A stretch of DNA of 64,000 nt from the NCBI GenBank assembly GCA_019188255.1, contig JAETXT010000012.1, positions 186,001-250,000 of the forward strand. Direction: 5' to 3'. The notes below the pieces were generated by a model, which was given only the letters and a program-made list of their open reading frames with translations, had not been told where the DNA came from and did no database searches. Position 1 is the stretch's first letter, and each line of letters begins with the position of its first letter. Positions 1 through 11,025 of this stretch are shown here, piece by piece. The DNA is from Verticillium longisporum. Its lineage: Eukaryota; Ascomycota; Sordariomycetes; Glomerellales; Plectosphaerellaceae. The position numbers were made by a program, and so were the translations under genes.

Positions 1-897
1 GGTCATATTGGTGGTACAGCCACTTACCAATTCTGCGAATAAGTGCACTGAAGGCAGAGAACATGAGGACAGTCCGATCCACCTTCAGGGGGCCTATGCA
101 GCCATCCATTCTGTTCCCTTGCTCGCCGCATTGGCAGCAAGTCCAGCCATTCCTTCTCAAATCTCTGAGATAACACTCTGGCTTGTCGCAGAGGCTCTCG
201 TCGGCGACGGCAGTGATAGATCTAGCTCCTGAACACATGGAGTACTTGGCGGTACGCCGATTATAAGTCGCATCGGGGCAATAATCAGGGGCTGCGTATC
301 TCTTGTGGCCGCATCGGAAGCGGCGGTAGGTTCGCCAACACATGACTTGGACGTCCGAATGACTTGACGGTTTTCTTTTAGGGACAAAAGGGAGCAATTT
401 GGAAAAGCTTAAGAATTGACACGGTGGGTTATGTTGGAGTTTCTGACGTCGAACCTGCGGTGTTAAGGCAGTACTTATAGTCTTCCAAGTGAAGCGACCT
501 TCCTCCCAGAATGAACCCTACGGTAAGCGCCCGTAGCTGCAGTCTGACCCTCACGTTTCAACTCTGGAAGTCTTGGAGACCGAGAAAACGACCTCGTTTA
601 ATTTGGGCTGCCAACCCGAAGTGTCGGAGCCAAAGCACTCGACATAATCGTATCAGCCATTCTGCTTATTGGTCTAATATGAGCACACGACCGTGCAGGC
701 GCGCGCTCCTGTGCACGATGTGGAAGCTTCATATCTAATTTGAATTGCTGTTGGCATTCTATGTCGTTTGATTCGCTAAGCAAGCGCTGTTCTTCCTGAG
801 TTGTCACATCTGCCCGTGGCAATAGGGATGACGACCAGGGTCTCGTGTTCATGTTGTTTCAACACCCGATAGCCGCCAATCTCTCACGAACAAGATC
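1..897. other. No convincing gene
   Basis: Only short overlapping open frames of 74-84 codons occur here, on both strands. None shows a recognisable motif or a convincing intron. The segment lies downstream of the kinase-like gene that ends at 898 and may hold its 3' untranslated region. I see nothing else in it. Confidence 0.5.
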
Positions 898-2142
898 CTA
901 ATCGCCAATGAACTTCAGGATGTTGGCCAGGCCCTCTGCATCGCCAGTCAAGGTCCCAGCAGACTGTTTCTTTACCCATCCCTCAGTATACCCACCACCA
1001 AAATCGATGACCCATGCGTCATCATACTCGTCGATTAAGACGTTGTCTGCCTTAACATCACCCCAAATGACACCAGCCTTGTGCAAGACTTCGACGGTCG
1101 AGCAGACCTGGTTCTTCCATTTGTGCCTCAAAGCGATAGGTATATGTGGCTTCACGGCGCAAGCTAACGTCCTGGCTCTGCAGTTGATATACGTGAGCAG
1201 AAGCCCGAAAACCACACCTCTTTCGTCTCGCACCAAACCATGAAGGCGCGAAATTCGCGTCTCCGGGTCGAGCACTGCCTCGCTAATCTTTCGGTAGGTG
1301 GTCAGCTCGCGTTTCGCGGAGTGCTGGTCTCCGGGTCTGAGTAACTTGAGGAAGAATAACGTTAGGCCCCCAACCTGTTTGACTTTCTTGGGCAGCCTAG
1401 CGAGCGCTTCGTCGGGGTTTTCGGCGCAGATCGCAAGATCTGATGGCTGAAAACATTGCCATGCTGAACACAGATCAGCTGACAGGGCGATACCAAGTCC
1501 AATCCGCTGTTTGTCGGCCTTGGTCGTCTCGCATAGGCTTGGAGATAGCTCACCCGCCGCTATCACCAAAGTGTAGACCAACGTCTCCGCGAAGAAGAAA
1601 TCATGAAGGGTTGGTTCGACAAAGGCACCCGCGTCTTGTCCTGACAGGCTCCGAAGCACAGGTAGGAATGGTTCTATTACCCAGTCTTGAAAGTCGTCGA
1701 CTGTCTGGCCATCCAGTTCGCCTTCCTCTGCCACCTTGAGGAAAAAGAGGTATTGTTCTTTCAACTGAGATGAGTCTGAAAAGTGGTCCTCGAGTAGGCG
1801 AATGACGAGCCGGCTGCCATTGCACATGACAACAAATTCAGAGTCCGTATTGTGATCACTAAAGGTAAACTCCGTAACTTCGTAGCGAGGCGCATCCTCG
1901 TCGGCCCCGGGATCTGTCACAGGGGCGGATACGCAAGCGCCATGGCCTGTTTCAGGGCGTTGGTCGAGCATTAATTCTGGTGCCGGCTCGCGGTTGAGGG
2001 TGGATTCGCTGGCAGGTGAGCTCACAGAGTCGTCAGGAGATAAGACTGGGTCGGCAGAGAGTCGTGGCGGGTTCGGTGTTTTGGGACATTCGGTGGTTGG
2101 CTCATCATGGAAGGAAGCCTGAGGAATCGGTTTCGTGGGCAA
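898..2142 (-). CDS. Fungal protein-kinase-like protein (414 aa)
   Basis: Single uninterrupted ORF. The N-terminal ~90 residues are Pro/Ser/Glu-rich and probably disordered. The C-terminal third has kinase-like motifs: a possible beta3 lysine in LFFLKLLRPGD, then a catalytic-loop equivalent WGDVKADNVLID (about residues 360-371), where the usual HRD is replaced by WGD, and DFGGGYTEGW (about 380-390) as the Mg-binding DFG. The protein ends ~25 residues after the DFG, so most of the C-lobe is missing. This matches a widespread group of fungal kinase-like proteins of unknown substrate, often found near STAND and HET genes. Whether it is catalytically active is unclear: Asp and Asn of the loop and the DFG Asp are kept, but the activation segment is very short. 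The start at 2142 is the only ATG giving the full N-terminus. It is the first intact gene of the window and neighbours an NB-ARC relic. Confidence 0.75.
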   Translation of the reverse strand: MPTKPIPQASFHDEPTTECPKTPNPPRLSADPVLSPDDSVSSPASESTLNREPAPELMLDQRPETGHGACVSAPVTDPGADEDAPRYEVTEFTFSDHNTDSEFVVMCNGSRLVIRLLEDHFSDSSQLKEQYLFFLKVAEEGELDGQTVDDFQDWVIEPFLPVLRSLSGQDAGAFVEPTLHDFFFAETLVYTLVIAAGELSPSLCETTKADKQRIGLGIALSADLCSAWQCFQPSDLAICAENPDEALARLPKKVKQVGGLTLFFLKLLRPGDQHSAKRELTTYRKISEAVLDPETRISRLHGLVRDERGVVFGLLLTYINCRARTLACAVKPHIPIALRHKWKNQVCSTVEVLHKAGVIWGDVKADNVLIDEYDDAWVIDFGGGYTEGWVKKQSAGTLTGDAEGLANILKFIGD

Positions 2143-2519
2143 GAAGACAAGTGAATCTTGTCAAAGATGCCCTGTGGGACAACCTGTTGAGCGGGGTTGT
2201 CACGCATCACGTGTGCTAGTTTTCTTTTAGGTATAGCGTATTCTTTTTAGCCCCCTGTCATTGGTGGTGCCGAACCTACCACGACAGTGGCCCATTCAAT
2301 CGTCCATCATGAACCCCATGAGCGTCACCCCACCATACTACCACTGGCAACAGTCTCCCTTGACAGATTTGATTCTTCTTCAAATAGCAGGCGAATGATG
2401 ATGGCAACGCTCTGATATATTGCCCCCGTTTCTTCTTCGCCACAAACTCCTAGTCATCTTCTACTAGGCCCAATGTCAGACATCGTGAGCTTGAACTACA
2501 TTGAGAAAAGACCCCAATG
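2143..2519. other. Divergent intergenic region, no gene seen
   Basis: It lies between the minus-strand kinase-like gene and the plus-strand NB-ARC relic. It probably includes the kinase-like gene's promoter. The lost N-terminal part of the NB-ARC gene (P-loop) cannot be recognised here. Confidence 0.4.
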
Positions 2520-3435
2520 ACACCTGTGTTCTGATCGCGAGTAGAAACAGTGAAGAGACGTTTGAAGAGTCCTACCGCGCCCTCGCAGACCTTCTGGCGC
2601 TGCCTCGCCGGCACGACCTCAAGGTCAATGTGCTGGCGCTGGAAGGATGTCAGCTCATGCTTCATGATCGTCGATAGCGCGGTTGATGTTGGTGTGTTTT
2701 TGCGAAAGAGGGCAGTGAAGACGGCGCGCATGAACCACTGGCTTCACACCTGCCCAAGACGGCTGGCGGCGAAATCTTATTCACGTTACGCAGTCTAGAC
2801 GCTATAGAGAAGCTCGCCGGTAGCGGTAGGACAATACTGCGCATACCAGTCATGAGGAGAAGCAGGCGCTACAAGTTCTGCAAAAGGAGCTTGACAAAGA
2901 AGTGGACGAAGCGCCTGCGATTGACCTCGTTTGCCCTCAACCATATCCCACTAGCGTCAATCAAGCATCAGCCTACATCAACAGGCGCAGTCCGCGAGGT
3001 ACTCCTGCGTCGTACTTGATTGAGTTCCTCAAGAACTAAAGGCGCAGAGACGGCCTACTCCGCAGTGATGAAAGGGACCTCGGACGCCGCGATGGCGTAT
3101 CTAATTCTGTGGTCGTAACGTCGCAGGTGACGTTCGAGCAGATCAGGCGCGAGCGCCCCCAGGCAGCCAAATTACTGTCTTCGATGAGCTTCTTTCAAGC
3201 TCAGAACATACCGGAGAGTGTGCTGCACGCCTACGATGACGCTGAGAGCGGAGAGGAAGTAGGTAACCGGCGAAGCGGTGAAGACGCAGACGCCGATACC
3301 GACGATGTTGACACACTAGAGACTTCGAGAACGACATTGGTGTACTACGGGGCTATTCGCTCATTACTCCAACAGCGACAGGGCTCTACGAGATGCACTC
3401 TCTAGTCCAATTCTGCACCCGTTCGTGGTAGATTT
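2520..3435 (+). pseudogene. NB-ARC (fungal NLR/STAND) relic, N- and C-truncated
   Basis: Fragments of a fungal NB-ARC ATPase can be read in changing frames. ETFEESYRALADLL, near 2555, matches the region after the P-loop. FMIVDSAVDVGVFL, near 2658, is a Walker-B-like strand. LAGSGRTILRIPVM, near 2815, matches the sensor region. SVNQASAYINRRSPRGTPAS, near 2955, fits the GLPLA-type helix region. SVVVTSQVTFEQIRRERPQA (3103 onward) and MHSLVQFCTRSW (near 3392) are typical of the winged-helix end of NB-ARC-TPR proteins. At least three frame changes and a stop at 3037 separate these pieces, and no P-loop or TPR/ankyrin repeats are found. In life such proteins act as intracellular recognition switches; this copy cannot encode one. 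It is followed directly by an exact 106-bp tandem duplication. Confidence 0.7.
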
Positions 3436-3453
3436 GAAGACGTCAGTGGTCGA

Positions 3454-3665
3454 GAACCAGTTTTTAGGCTGTCCGCCTTACTGAACGCAAGTCTTTCCGT
3501 GTTACGATTGCTATATACGGGCTAACGATCGTCAGGAATTCAACAGCGTTGCGCAAAGCGAACCAGTTTTTAGGCTGTCCGCCTTACTGAACGCAAGTCT
3601 TTCCGTGTTACGATTGCTATATACGGGCTAACGATCGTCAGGAATTCAACAGCGTTGCGCAAAGC
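3454..3665 (+). repeat. Perfect 106-bp tandem duplication (2 copies)
   Basis: Bases 3454-3559 are repeated exactly at 3560-3665; each copy begins GAACCAGTTTTTAGG and ends TTGCGCAAAGC. I see no mismatch between copies. The period is not a multiple of three, so it would shift any coding frame. It lies just 3' of the NB-ARC relic and may cover the lost repeat domain. The identity suggests a recent event, or an assembly artefact. Confidence 0.9.
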
Positions 3666-4643
3666 TCCCGCTCCGCAAATTAACATCACTACATAACTCT
3701 GTGACAAGAGACGGTGGACTGCTGGATCAAGGTCTTCAAGGCCCTGAGCTGTCATTTCGGCCTGTGTACGGCCAACATGTGAAACCGTTGACCAATTGAA
3801 TCCCGGAATGACCGAGGCGCGATGCACTCATTCTAGCGACAGAGAGCAATTCGCCACTGAGGTTTGTTCTCTGATTCAGGTGGACATGATCAGATTAAGA
3901 ACCGGCCATTTTACGCTCTTGTTCGTGTGCTCTACTCTTGCGGCCGTTGCTGATAGATGTGTGATGGCTGGTGGCGGGTGATCTTGGGTCGCCTAAGGTG
4001 GGTGTCGTTGGGTGATTGAGCCACCACCATGAGGCGTAGGTCTCCAACAAACCCATCCAACAAGATCTGGGCGCACGCTGCTTAGCCCAGAACCCAGAAC
4101 CAGTGCTAGGCAAAGCAGTTTCTGGCTTCAATCTGGTACTGCGCAGGGGAGAATCTCAAAGTAGAGGTACGATTCGGGACGTACCGTGCATTGGACCCGA
4201 ATTGAACGCGGTGTAACGCCTTGATGAGGGCAGTTTTGGCGTTTTCGAAGTACTTCGAGATCGTCCAAGGCAGCCCAATGTGCTGCTCAAGACGGAGGCC
4301 CCTCTTGTAGAATTCCGACAACGGCCATGCGACTCCAGCTCCCTCGGCTCCAGTCGACCTGTGCACCATTCGGCTTGGGTTGCCCACAGGAACAGGTGGC
4401 CACTACAGGTGTCTAATGCCGTGACGCGTTTGTGCTATTAAGAAGAATGGGAAGGTACTAACCTGGAGTTACTGTACTCACAGTCTTTCTCTCTGTTCTA
4501 ATTACATGGAGGCATTTCTGCGGCTTGTATTCTATCTCGACGCCTTGCACAGTATTGCGAGCTGGTTCAGAATAGACGAAGAGTCACGACTGGAACTCTG
4601 CGACAGTAAGGCGGATGTTTGCTCCAGTTGCTCAACTGCAGGC
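3666..4643. other. No recognisable gene
   Basis: Short frames occur on both strands (for example 3895-4131 and 4106-4387 minus) but lack recognisable domains, clear splice structure or favourable start context. I see no RNA gene or transposon terminus here. Confidence 0.4.
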
Positions 4644-5996
4644 TTACAGAAACCCCAGTTGTACTAACTTATAATCGCAATGACCGCAGTATCCACACTC
4701 CTTGTCACACGCCGTGAAGTCTTTGACGGAGTCATGCTCAGAGCCGTCATAGTCGTAACGATCTTCATCGCTGTCATAGCTCCACCAATGTGCTTTGTCG
4801 TCGCTTTCCAGATCGCCTCTCGCACTCTCCGGCCCTGAGCCATCAGCAACTTCCAGACCCTGAAGGATTAGTTGTCTGTAAGACTCAACATCACTCTTCC
4901 TTTGAAGCATTACATAAAGAACCTCGACCAGACAGTCTCGACCGGTTGGCATGCTGAACCCTCTCTGAGAGACTTCGTCAAGAGCTGCCATAGCCACGTC
5001 CTGCAGCCCGTTTTTGATCACCAGACACTGGGTTGTCAGCCGTATTGCAGTCAAGGAGAAATCCTAATATTTCAGGCCCTACAAGACATTCTCTCCACAA
5101 CTCGTCCAAGTCTACACGGACATCTATGTCTACGGGTAGAATTGTTGTCTGAAGCGTGTCGAAAGCGAGGACTCCAATGACTTTGCCTTTGCCGCCAGGC
5201 TTTCGCTGACGCGAATGAAGGGCAGCAAGGATCTGATTCATTGGTGAATCGTCGGTCTTTGTAGGTGAAGATACACCTAACCCAGGTTGTCCATCGCCTC
5301 CACCCGAAGACCCCCTTGCACTTGACGAAGACTCTGCAACAACTTGGCCCAACCTGAATGTTGCGGGTGGTGGCAAAGTTGGACGTGGAAAGCCCCCCGT
5401 AGAAGGACTGACGACCGGCTGGTCTTTTGGAAACCTCAGCTGGAGGTCGATGCCCCTCGCGGGCCTGTCGTGGGTAGCTGGCCACTGGTGAGAGTTGATA
5501 GGAGATTTTTGGTAGAGGTTCAGCTCGTAAAACTTGTCGTGAATGCCACATCTGAAATTTTTGTATCTTGAAACCTGATGTAAGTTTCCAGCTGCGGACG
5601 GTTTGGGGCATGACATCGTGACGTACGAATTGACCTTCTCAAAGTTCGCTTGTAGAAGCTGCTCTTCTTGTATCTCCGCATATTCCCTATTGGAACCGAG
5701 CGAGCAAAGTAACGAAGGGATTCTAGCGGACCGTAGTTGATCTGGCGGACCAGTTGGATGGAATGTGAAGTTTCCGGGCAGGCTTCTTCTCTGCGAATGT
5801 CATCTTTCTGTTCATTGGCCCAGGCGAGGAAGCCTGAGAATTTCGACTCATGGTCGAGGGCCTGTGGTCGATATGGTTGGATAGCGCCACAGCAGAATAG
5901 GGAAGAATCCATGATCAAGAGCACCTGGGTATTAAAAGAAGCCAAGAGTTTCGCATCAGGAGGGAAGAGGGGTATACTTAAGTAGCTTGAGTTCAC
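4644..5996 (-). pseudogene. Broken hypothetical gene, possibly BTB-related
   Basis: Three consecutive minus-strand frames look like pieces of one gene: 5996-5520, 5616-4978 and 5054-4644. The middle part carries a low-complexity Ser/Gly/Pro stretch and an acidic segment. The last ends with an Asp/Tyr-rich stretch and a Cys-rich tail (CDKECGYCGHCDYKL). The last ~135 residues have helix-rich spacing that loosely recalls the C-terminal half of fungal BTB proteins, but no BTB core can be shown. No clean GT-AG introns join the frames, so frameshifts are likely. Function is unknown. Confidence 0.35.
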
Positions 5997-6528
5997 ACGG
6001 GAAGCAGACGACGTCTACTTGACGTCATTACATCGCTTTGGTTGTAGCTTGATGCGTGGCTTCCGCTAGCTCATGCTCGTATCCAATGACAGGCAGGACA
6101 GCAAGGAACTTTGTAGAGCAGGATGGTGGAGGACTACTTTGGGCACACTTCGTACGACCAACAACAACAGAGACTGGGGTCAGCTGAATCATGAGCCCCA
6201 GGATGGTGTTGTGCATTTTGATCTTGGTGCCGAAGCTTTGACGAAGATACATCGTGCGTTCTTCTAAGCCTTGGGCGCAGGAATAGACCATGGTGCCCAG
6301 CCTTCAGATTGATCAGATGTGAGCACACCAACACGGCCCATACTGTACTGATGTTGACGCTGTGGCGTATCTGCCAACTCCCTTGCCTAGTCTTGATCCC
6401 GCTTGCTCTCGGTCAGGTTTGGTGGAAGCTAGCTCGACCCACACAACTGGCTGACCTAATCGTTTCTGTGAAGTGTCCAGATCTGGGCCCTGGGCAGTAT
6501 TAGACTCATATTTCGGCTTGTATGGCCC
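5997..6528. other. Intergenic region, no gene seen
   Basis: Only overlapping shadow frames under 90 codons are present. The 3' part may contain an upstream exon of the small Cys-rich gene at 6529-6894, whose true start is unresolved. Confidence 0.35.
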
Positions 6529-6894
6529 GTGCTCAAAGAGATCAAGACCTGTGTGCATTTGGCCGAGCAGCAGCGGCGAAGAGAAACATGGCAGCGAGAG
6601 CCGAAGCAGCGGGAGGCACAGAAGCAAGAGGCGGAGCTGCGGAAGAGCACAGCACGTGAGGAGTCCAAAAGGTCAGCAAAGACACAGTCGACAACCACGT
6701 CTCAGAACGAAGGAGGCCAACATCGGCATTACAAAACGCCTTCCTCATGTCAACATATGAGGTGGTGGAATCGCAAATTCCATCAAAGAGCTTGTGGGTC
6801 ATGCCGCCGTCATATGCCTTATTACACTTTTCGTTGCCCTGGCTGCAAGATTGTTGCGTGTGCTGGCTGTCGTGACCTTCTCAGGCAGGCGTAG
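6529..6894 (+). CDS. Small Cys-rich protein with charged helical N-terminus
   Basis: An open frame of about 121 codons. The first ~60 residues are very rich in Glu, Arg, Gln and Lys and should form a long charged helix. The C-terminus has a compact Cys/His cluster: CGSCRRHMPYYTFRCPGCK followed by CAGC, that is two CXXC pairs plus a further CXXC, suggesting a small zinc-binding module. I recall similar short modules in uncharacterised fungal proteins but cannot name the family. The first in-frame codon upstream is GTG at 6529; the first in-frame ATG lies just before the Cys cluster. An upstream exon is therefore likely, or the gene is truncated. Confidence 0.45.
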   Translation: MLKEIKTCVHLAEQQRRRETWQREPKQREAQKQEAELRKSTAREESKRSAKTQSTTTSQNEGGQHRHYKTPSSCQHMRWWNRKFHQRACGSCRRHMPYYTFRCPGCKIVACAGCRDLLRQA

Positions 6895-8575
6895 GCAAGA
6901 AGTCAGGTGATCGAAGCGGTTAGGGGTTTGAGATTTAGTAACCATAACACCATATCGATAGTTTTACAGTATGAGGGAGAGGAGAGTACTTCGTTACAGC
7001 ATTGCATTATGTCTGGTATAACATCGCAGAACGACCACCGCAAAGCACGCATAACTCGTTGCAGCGCTACCATATGGACGACAGATAAGTGATCCTGGAG
7101 GGCACGGGTTCATTGTACCAGAGGCCTCCAGTAGACTGCGCTTTTGATTGGTTCGCAGCTGTCTCTTGCTGCGCTCCGCAGCAGCGGGAAGACTAGTCCG
7201 AGCTGCTGCCTGGCCGTCCGTCTTCGAACCTCCCCCACTTCTTCGGCGCATTCATTTGATACTCTTGCAAGATCTTCGCAATATTCTCAGCTCATTTTGA
7301 AATGCTTGACCCTTTCGGAATTATCGGTGTTGTTGTCGTGGCCGGCCAGATCATCTCGACCGTCGCCAATTTCGGGCTGGACTGGAAACACGCCCCAGCT
7401 GATACCAAGTCCCTCCTGGTTGCGGTTGGGGCTCTGAAAACGGTGCTTTCCGAGACGAATATGAATATGCTTCTCAACGATGACTTTAAGGATGTCTTCC
7501 ACGGTCGGCATTCCACGCTCCTTTCGCAGCTTGGAGATACCGTGCCGGTCACAGACACCAGCATGCTGGTATCAGCATGCAAGAAAGAGCTAGAGATCCT
7601 CCTCGAGGACTTGCAGAAGCGAGTCCAGGGTCATCGAATTGGCTGGAAAAGGATGAAAGGAGCATTCCTAGCGAAGAAGACTAAAGAAGCGGTCCAAAAC
7701 CTTCATCGACAATGTCAAACCTTGAACACATTGATGGATATGGATGCCCTTGCAATCGGTGTAAGCATCCACAAGGAAGTCAGAGAGGCAAGAAGAGAAC
7801 AGCAGGGTTGGCATGCAGACAAGGAGTGCAAGGCCATCATCGATTGGCTCACTATGATTGATTATGGCCCTAAGCAGAGCGATTTCATTGCAAGGAGGCA
7901 AGGAGGCACTGGACAGTGGCTTCTGAGCTCGATGGAATATAGGGAATGGAGCGAGACTGCGGACCAGACTCTATTCTGTCCGGGAATCCCTGGAGCCGGG
8001 AAGACGATTATCACATCGATCGTGGTTGACGACCTTTGCACACGATATAGGAGCAATGAGCATGTTGGCATTGCATATATTTATTGCGACTTCCAGCGGC
8101 AACAGGAGCAAAAGGTTGAAGAACTCCTCATGAGTCTACTAAAGCAGCTGACGCAAGGCCGGTCATCATTGCCGGAGTGCGTGAAGTTTCTCCACGATGA
8201 ACACCGGCGTAAGCGGACGCGGCCGTCATTTGATGAAGTCTCGAGAACCCTCCGTCATGTTGCAGATTCTTACTCGAGAACTTTCATCATCGTTGATGCA
8301 CTTGACGAATGCCAACGAAACGACGGCTGTCGCGCGAGATTCTTAACCGAGCTTTTCAATCTCCAGGCCGAATGCGGAGCAAACATTTTCGCAACTTCCA
8401 GGTGTATCCCAGAAATTACTGACAGATTCAGTGCCAGCACAATATTGGAAATTCGTGCCAATGACGAGGATGTGCGCAGGTATCTAGACGGCCGAATACT
8501 GCAATCCGGACGGACATTGCTAGAAAAATGCCGTGAGGAGATTAGGAATGAGATCACGGAGGTTTCTGATGGAAT

Positions 8576-8628
8576 GAATGTAAGCGTTTCAGTACTCTCC
8601 TAACAAGCCGCATGATTGAATTTGCTAG
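8576..8628 (+). other. Intron of NACHT-ankyrin gene with duplicated donor edge
   Basis: Donor GTAAGC at 8580 and acceptor TTTGCTAG ending at 8628, with a CTAAC branch site at 8600. The exon edge reads GGAATGAATG. Without one GAAT copy the exons join in frame as DGMFLLAQLHF, the expected NACHT sequence. With it, canonical splicing gives a frameshift. Confidence 0.7.
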
Positions 8629-10146
8629 GTTCCTCCTGGCGCAGCTTCATTTCGAATCCGTCAGCAAAAAGAGAACAACTCGGAGTATAAAAGACGCATT
8701 AAAAAGTCTCCTGACGGGACCAGAGGCGTACAATCATGTTTACAAAGAAGCTTGGATGCGGATCACCGAATCTGATACCGAGTCGCAGGACCTGGCGAAG
8801 AAGGTTCTCTCATGGATCACGTGTGCAAAAAGACAACTCACAACGTCGGAAATCCAACATGCACTGGCTATACAAGAGGGTGACTCTGAACTTGAAGAAG
8901 AGGGTATCCCATCGGTCGAGGACGTGGTCTCCGTTTGTGTTGGATTGGTTGAAACCGACGAAGAGAGCAGCATCATCCGATTAGTTCATCGCACAGCGCA
9001 AGAGTACTTCCAGCGGATTTTTCCAAATGTGGAGACCGACATCGCTAAAGTCTGCCTTACCTATCTTTCATTTGACAACTTTAGGAACGGATTCTGTCTG
9101 ACAGGGCAAGACATACGAGACCAGCAGCTGTTGGATCCGTTCTTCGAATACGTCGCACAAAATTGGGTCCTCCACGCTCGCTCCGCCTCACCTGACGTAC
9201 ATCCGCTTATTTCTACTTTTTTGTCATCTGGGTCAAAGGTTCCAAGTAGTTGTCTGCTCTGGGCGGTGAAGAACCAGCAAGAGCTCATCGCAGAATGGCT
9301 GTTAGAACGACGCGTCGACACGAATATCCGCGACGCCGATTGGGAGACCCCATTGCATCATGCTGTTATTCACGGCTGGACAAGATGTGTTCAGCTCCTC
9401 CTAAGCTATGAAGCGACCCAACTGTCAAATATGACCACGGACATCAACAACATGACCCCCATTCACTACACTGTCGCAAAAGCAAACGAAGAAATTGCGC
9501 AGGTCTTCCTCGATGCTGGAGTATCAGTCGACAGTCTAGTGAAAAGGAGGATCTGGCTGGCGACATGCCAAGATGGCAAGCTCACCTATGCACCAAATAG
9601 CAATCTACATTGCTCCCAGGGTGGGTTCAACGCTCCGCAAGGGCTCACAGCTTTGCACTATGCGGCCTTGACAGGGAGTGCTCAGATGACAAGATATTTC
9701 CTCGACCACGGTGCCAACCCAAATGCGGTCTCCGAGTGCGGCGAAACGCCTCTGCATCTCGCAGTTAGGCAAGACATCTACGATTGGAAGCGGCCCTTTG
9801 GCAAACGAGACCGTTAGAATAGTCCAGACTTTAGAATCGAAGTTTTGCTTGATTTGATAGATCATGGCACTGATGACGAGGAAGAATACTCCAAGATAAT
9901 GGGTATGATCAACAAGCATAGGGTCGACATTATCGATGCTCTCCTCAACCACCCGGAAATCGACGTAAATACCAGAGATACACATGGCGCGTCTCTCCTG
10001 CACTGCATTCCTTATGGGAATTGGCGGTCTCAATCTATCCTCGAGAGGCTGCTTGAGAAAAATATCAAAAATCCGAACGTGATTCGAAGGGTCGGACGCC
10101 ACTGCATCTGTGTCAAGGAGTCTTGTGCAACGAGTGAAGGGGTCAA

Positions 10147-10302
10147 CTGTTGGTCTCTTGGGGGTCTCTAGGAAGATAGAATAATCGATACCCTTCTCTA
10201 AATCTTAGTCCGTTTACCTTTCTTATAACTATTCCCTCACTGCGCTCGGTCCTCTCTTCTTGATTCCTACGATCAAACAACAGGCGATCCCCTGTTGGTC
10301 TC
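10147..10302 (+). repeat. 145-nt foreign-looking segment bounded by 11-bp direct repeats
   Basis: CTGTTGGTCTC occurs at 10147-10157 and again at 10292-10302. The sequence between lacks ankyrin coding and is pyrimidine-rich, whereas ankyrin repeats resume just after it. It could be a small insertion with target duplication or a deletion scar. The event does not by itself restore the reading frame. Confidence 0.5.
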
Positions 10303-11025
10303 ATACCTCCCTCAGGTCCTGACAATCTGGCCTGTTTGGCGAGAGATGTGAAGTCTATTACGGCTCTAATTAGACATGGCGCAAGTGTAATGGACCTGGA
10401 CGAAGGCGGACTCAACACGCTCCACTGCGCAGCACGGAGTGGAGACGGGGAAACCATCCAAGTTCTGCTTGACTTTGTCACGGACGGAAATTCCATGATA
10501 CTTGCGACTGCGAGAGATAAGCATGATCGAAATGCACTACATCACCTACTTGGTAGGCACGATGGCGTTAGCATAGACGCCGTTCGGTCTCTCTTGTCGA
10601 GCAGCGTCGGCATCAACGACCTTGATGACCGTGGTTACTCGCCGCTAGCGGTATACCTAGCCAAATCCTCCTTCCCATTAGAAAAGGCGCAAGTAGTGCG
10701 ACTTCTCTTTGAACGAGGCGCTGACGCTTCGTTCACCAGTCCTAAGGCAGGTTTTACACTGGGCCATCTATCTGCCAAATCCTATCGACTTGATGGAGAA
10801 CTCCTCTCCGTTTTGGCGAGCTCTGGCGTGGATCTCCACATGAAAGATGCCGCAGGCCGCACGGTTTTGCACCGCGCAGCGATGGCAGGTTCTCTTACCG
10901 AGGACGCCTTGGAATTTCTTCACAATGACATGGGTCTATCAAGAGGCTCCCGCGACAGTCTCGGGCTAATACCATTGGATCACGCGATTGAGATGAGAAA
11001 AAAACCGTCATCGAGACACGTTTGA

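Larger units (their letters stand above)
7302..11025 (+). pseudogene. NACHT-ankyrin STAND protein gene, broken
   Basis: The first frame (7302-8603) encodes a fungal STAND N-terminal helical region. A NACHT NTPase follows with a perfect P-loop GIPGAGKT (about residue 230) and Walker B-like FIIVDALDECQ. After a split near 8580 the second frame (8612-9817) begins FLLAQLHFES, the expected NACHT continuation, and then gives ankyrin repeats such as TPLHHAVIHGWTRCVQLLL. Further ankyrin repeats lie at 9845-10171 and 10336-11025. Lesions: a 4-bp GAAT duplication beside the splice donor at ~8576-8579 puts the exons out of frame. A TAG stops the ankyrin frame at 9815. A frame change lies near 10080, and 10158-10302 is non-ankyrin sequence. 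These proteins normally act as cytoplasmic recognition/cell-death switches; this copy looks inactive. Confidence 0.85.

Noticed and set aside
3570..3827. 85-codon minus ORF over the 106-bp duplication
   Set aside because: It lies largely inside the duplicated DNA and has no domain; probably a by-product of the repeat.
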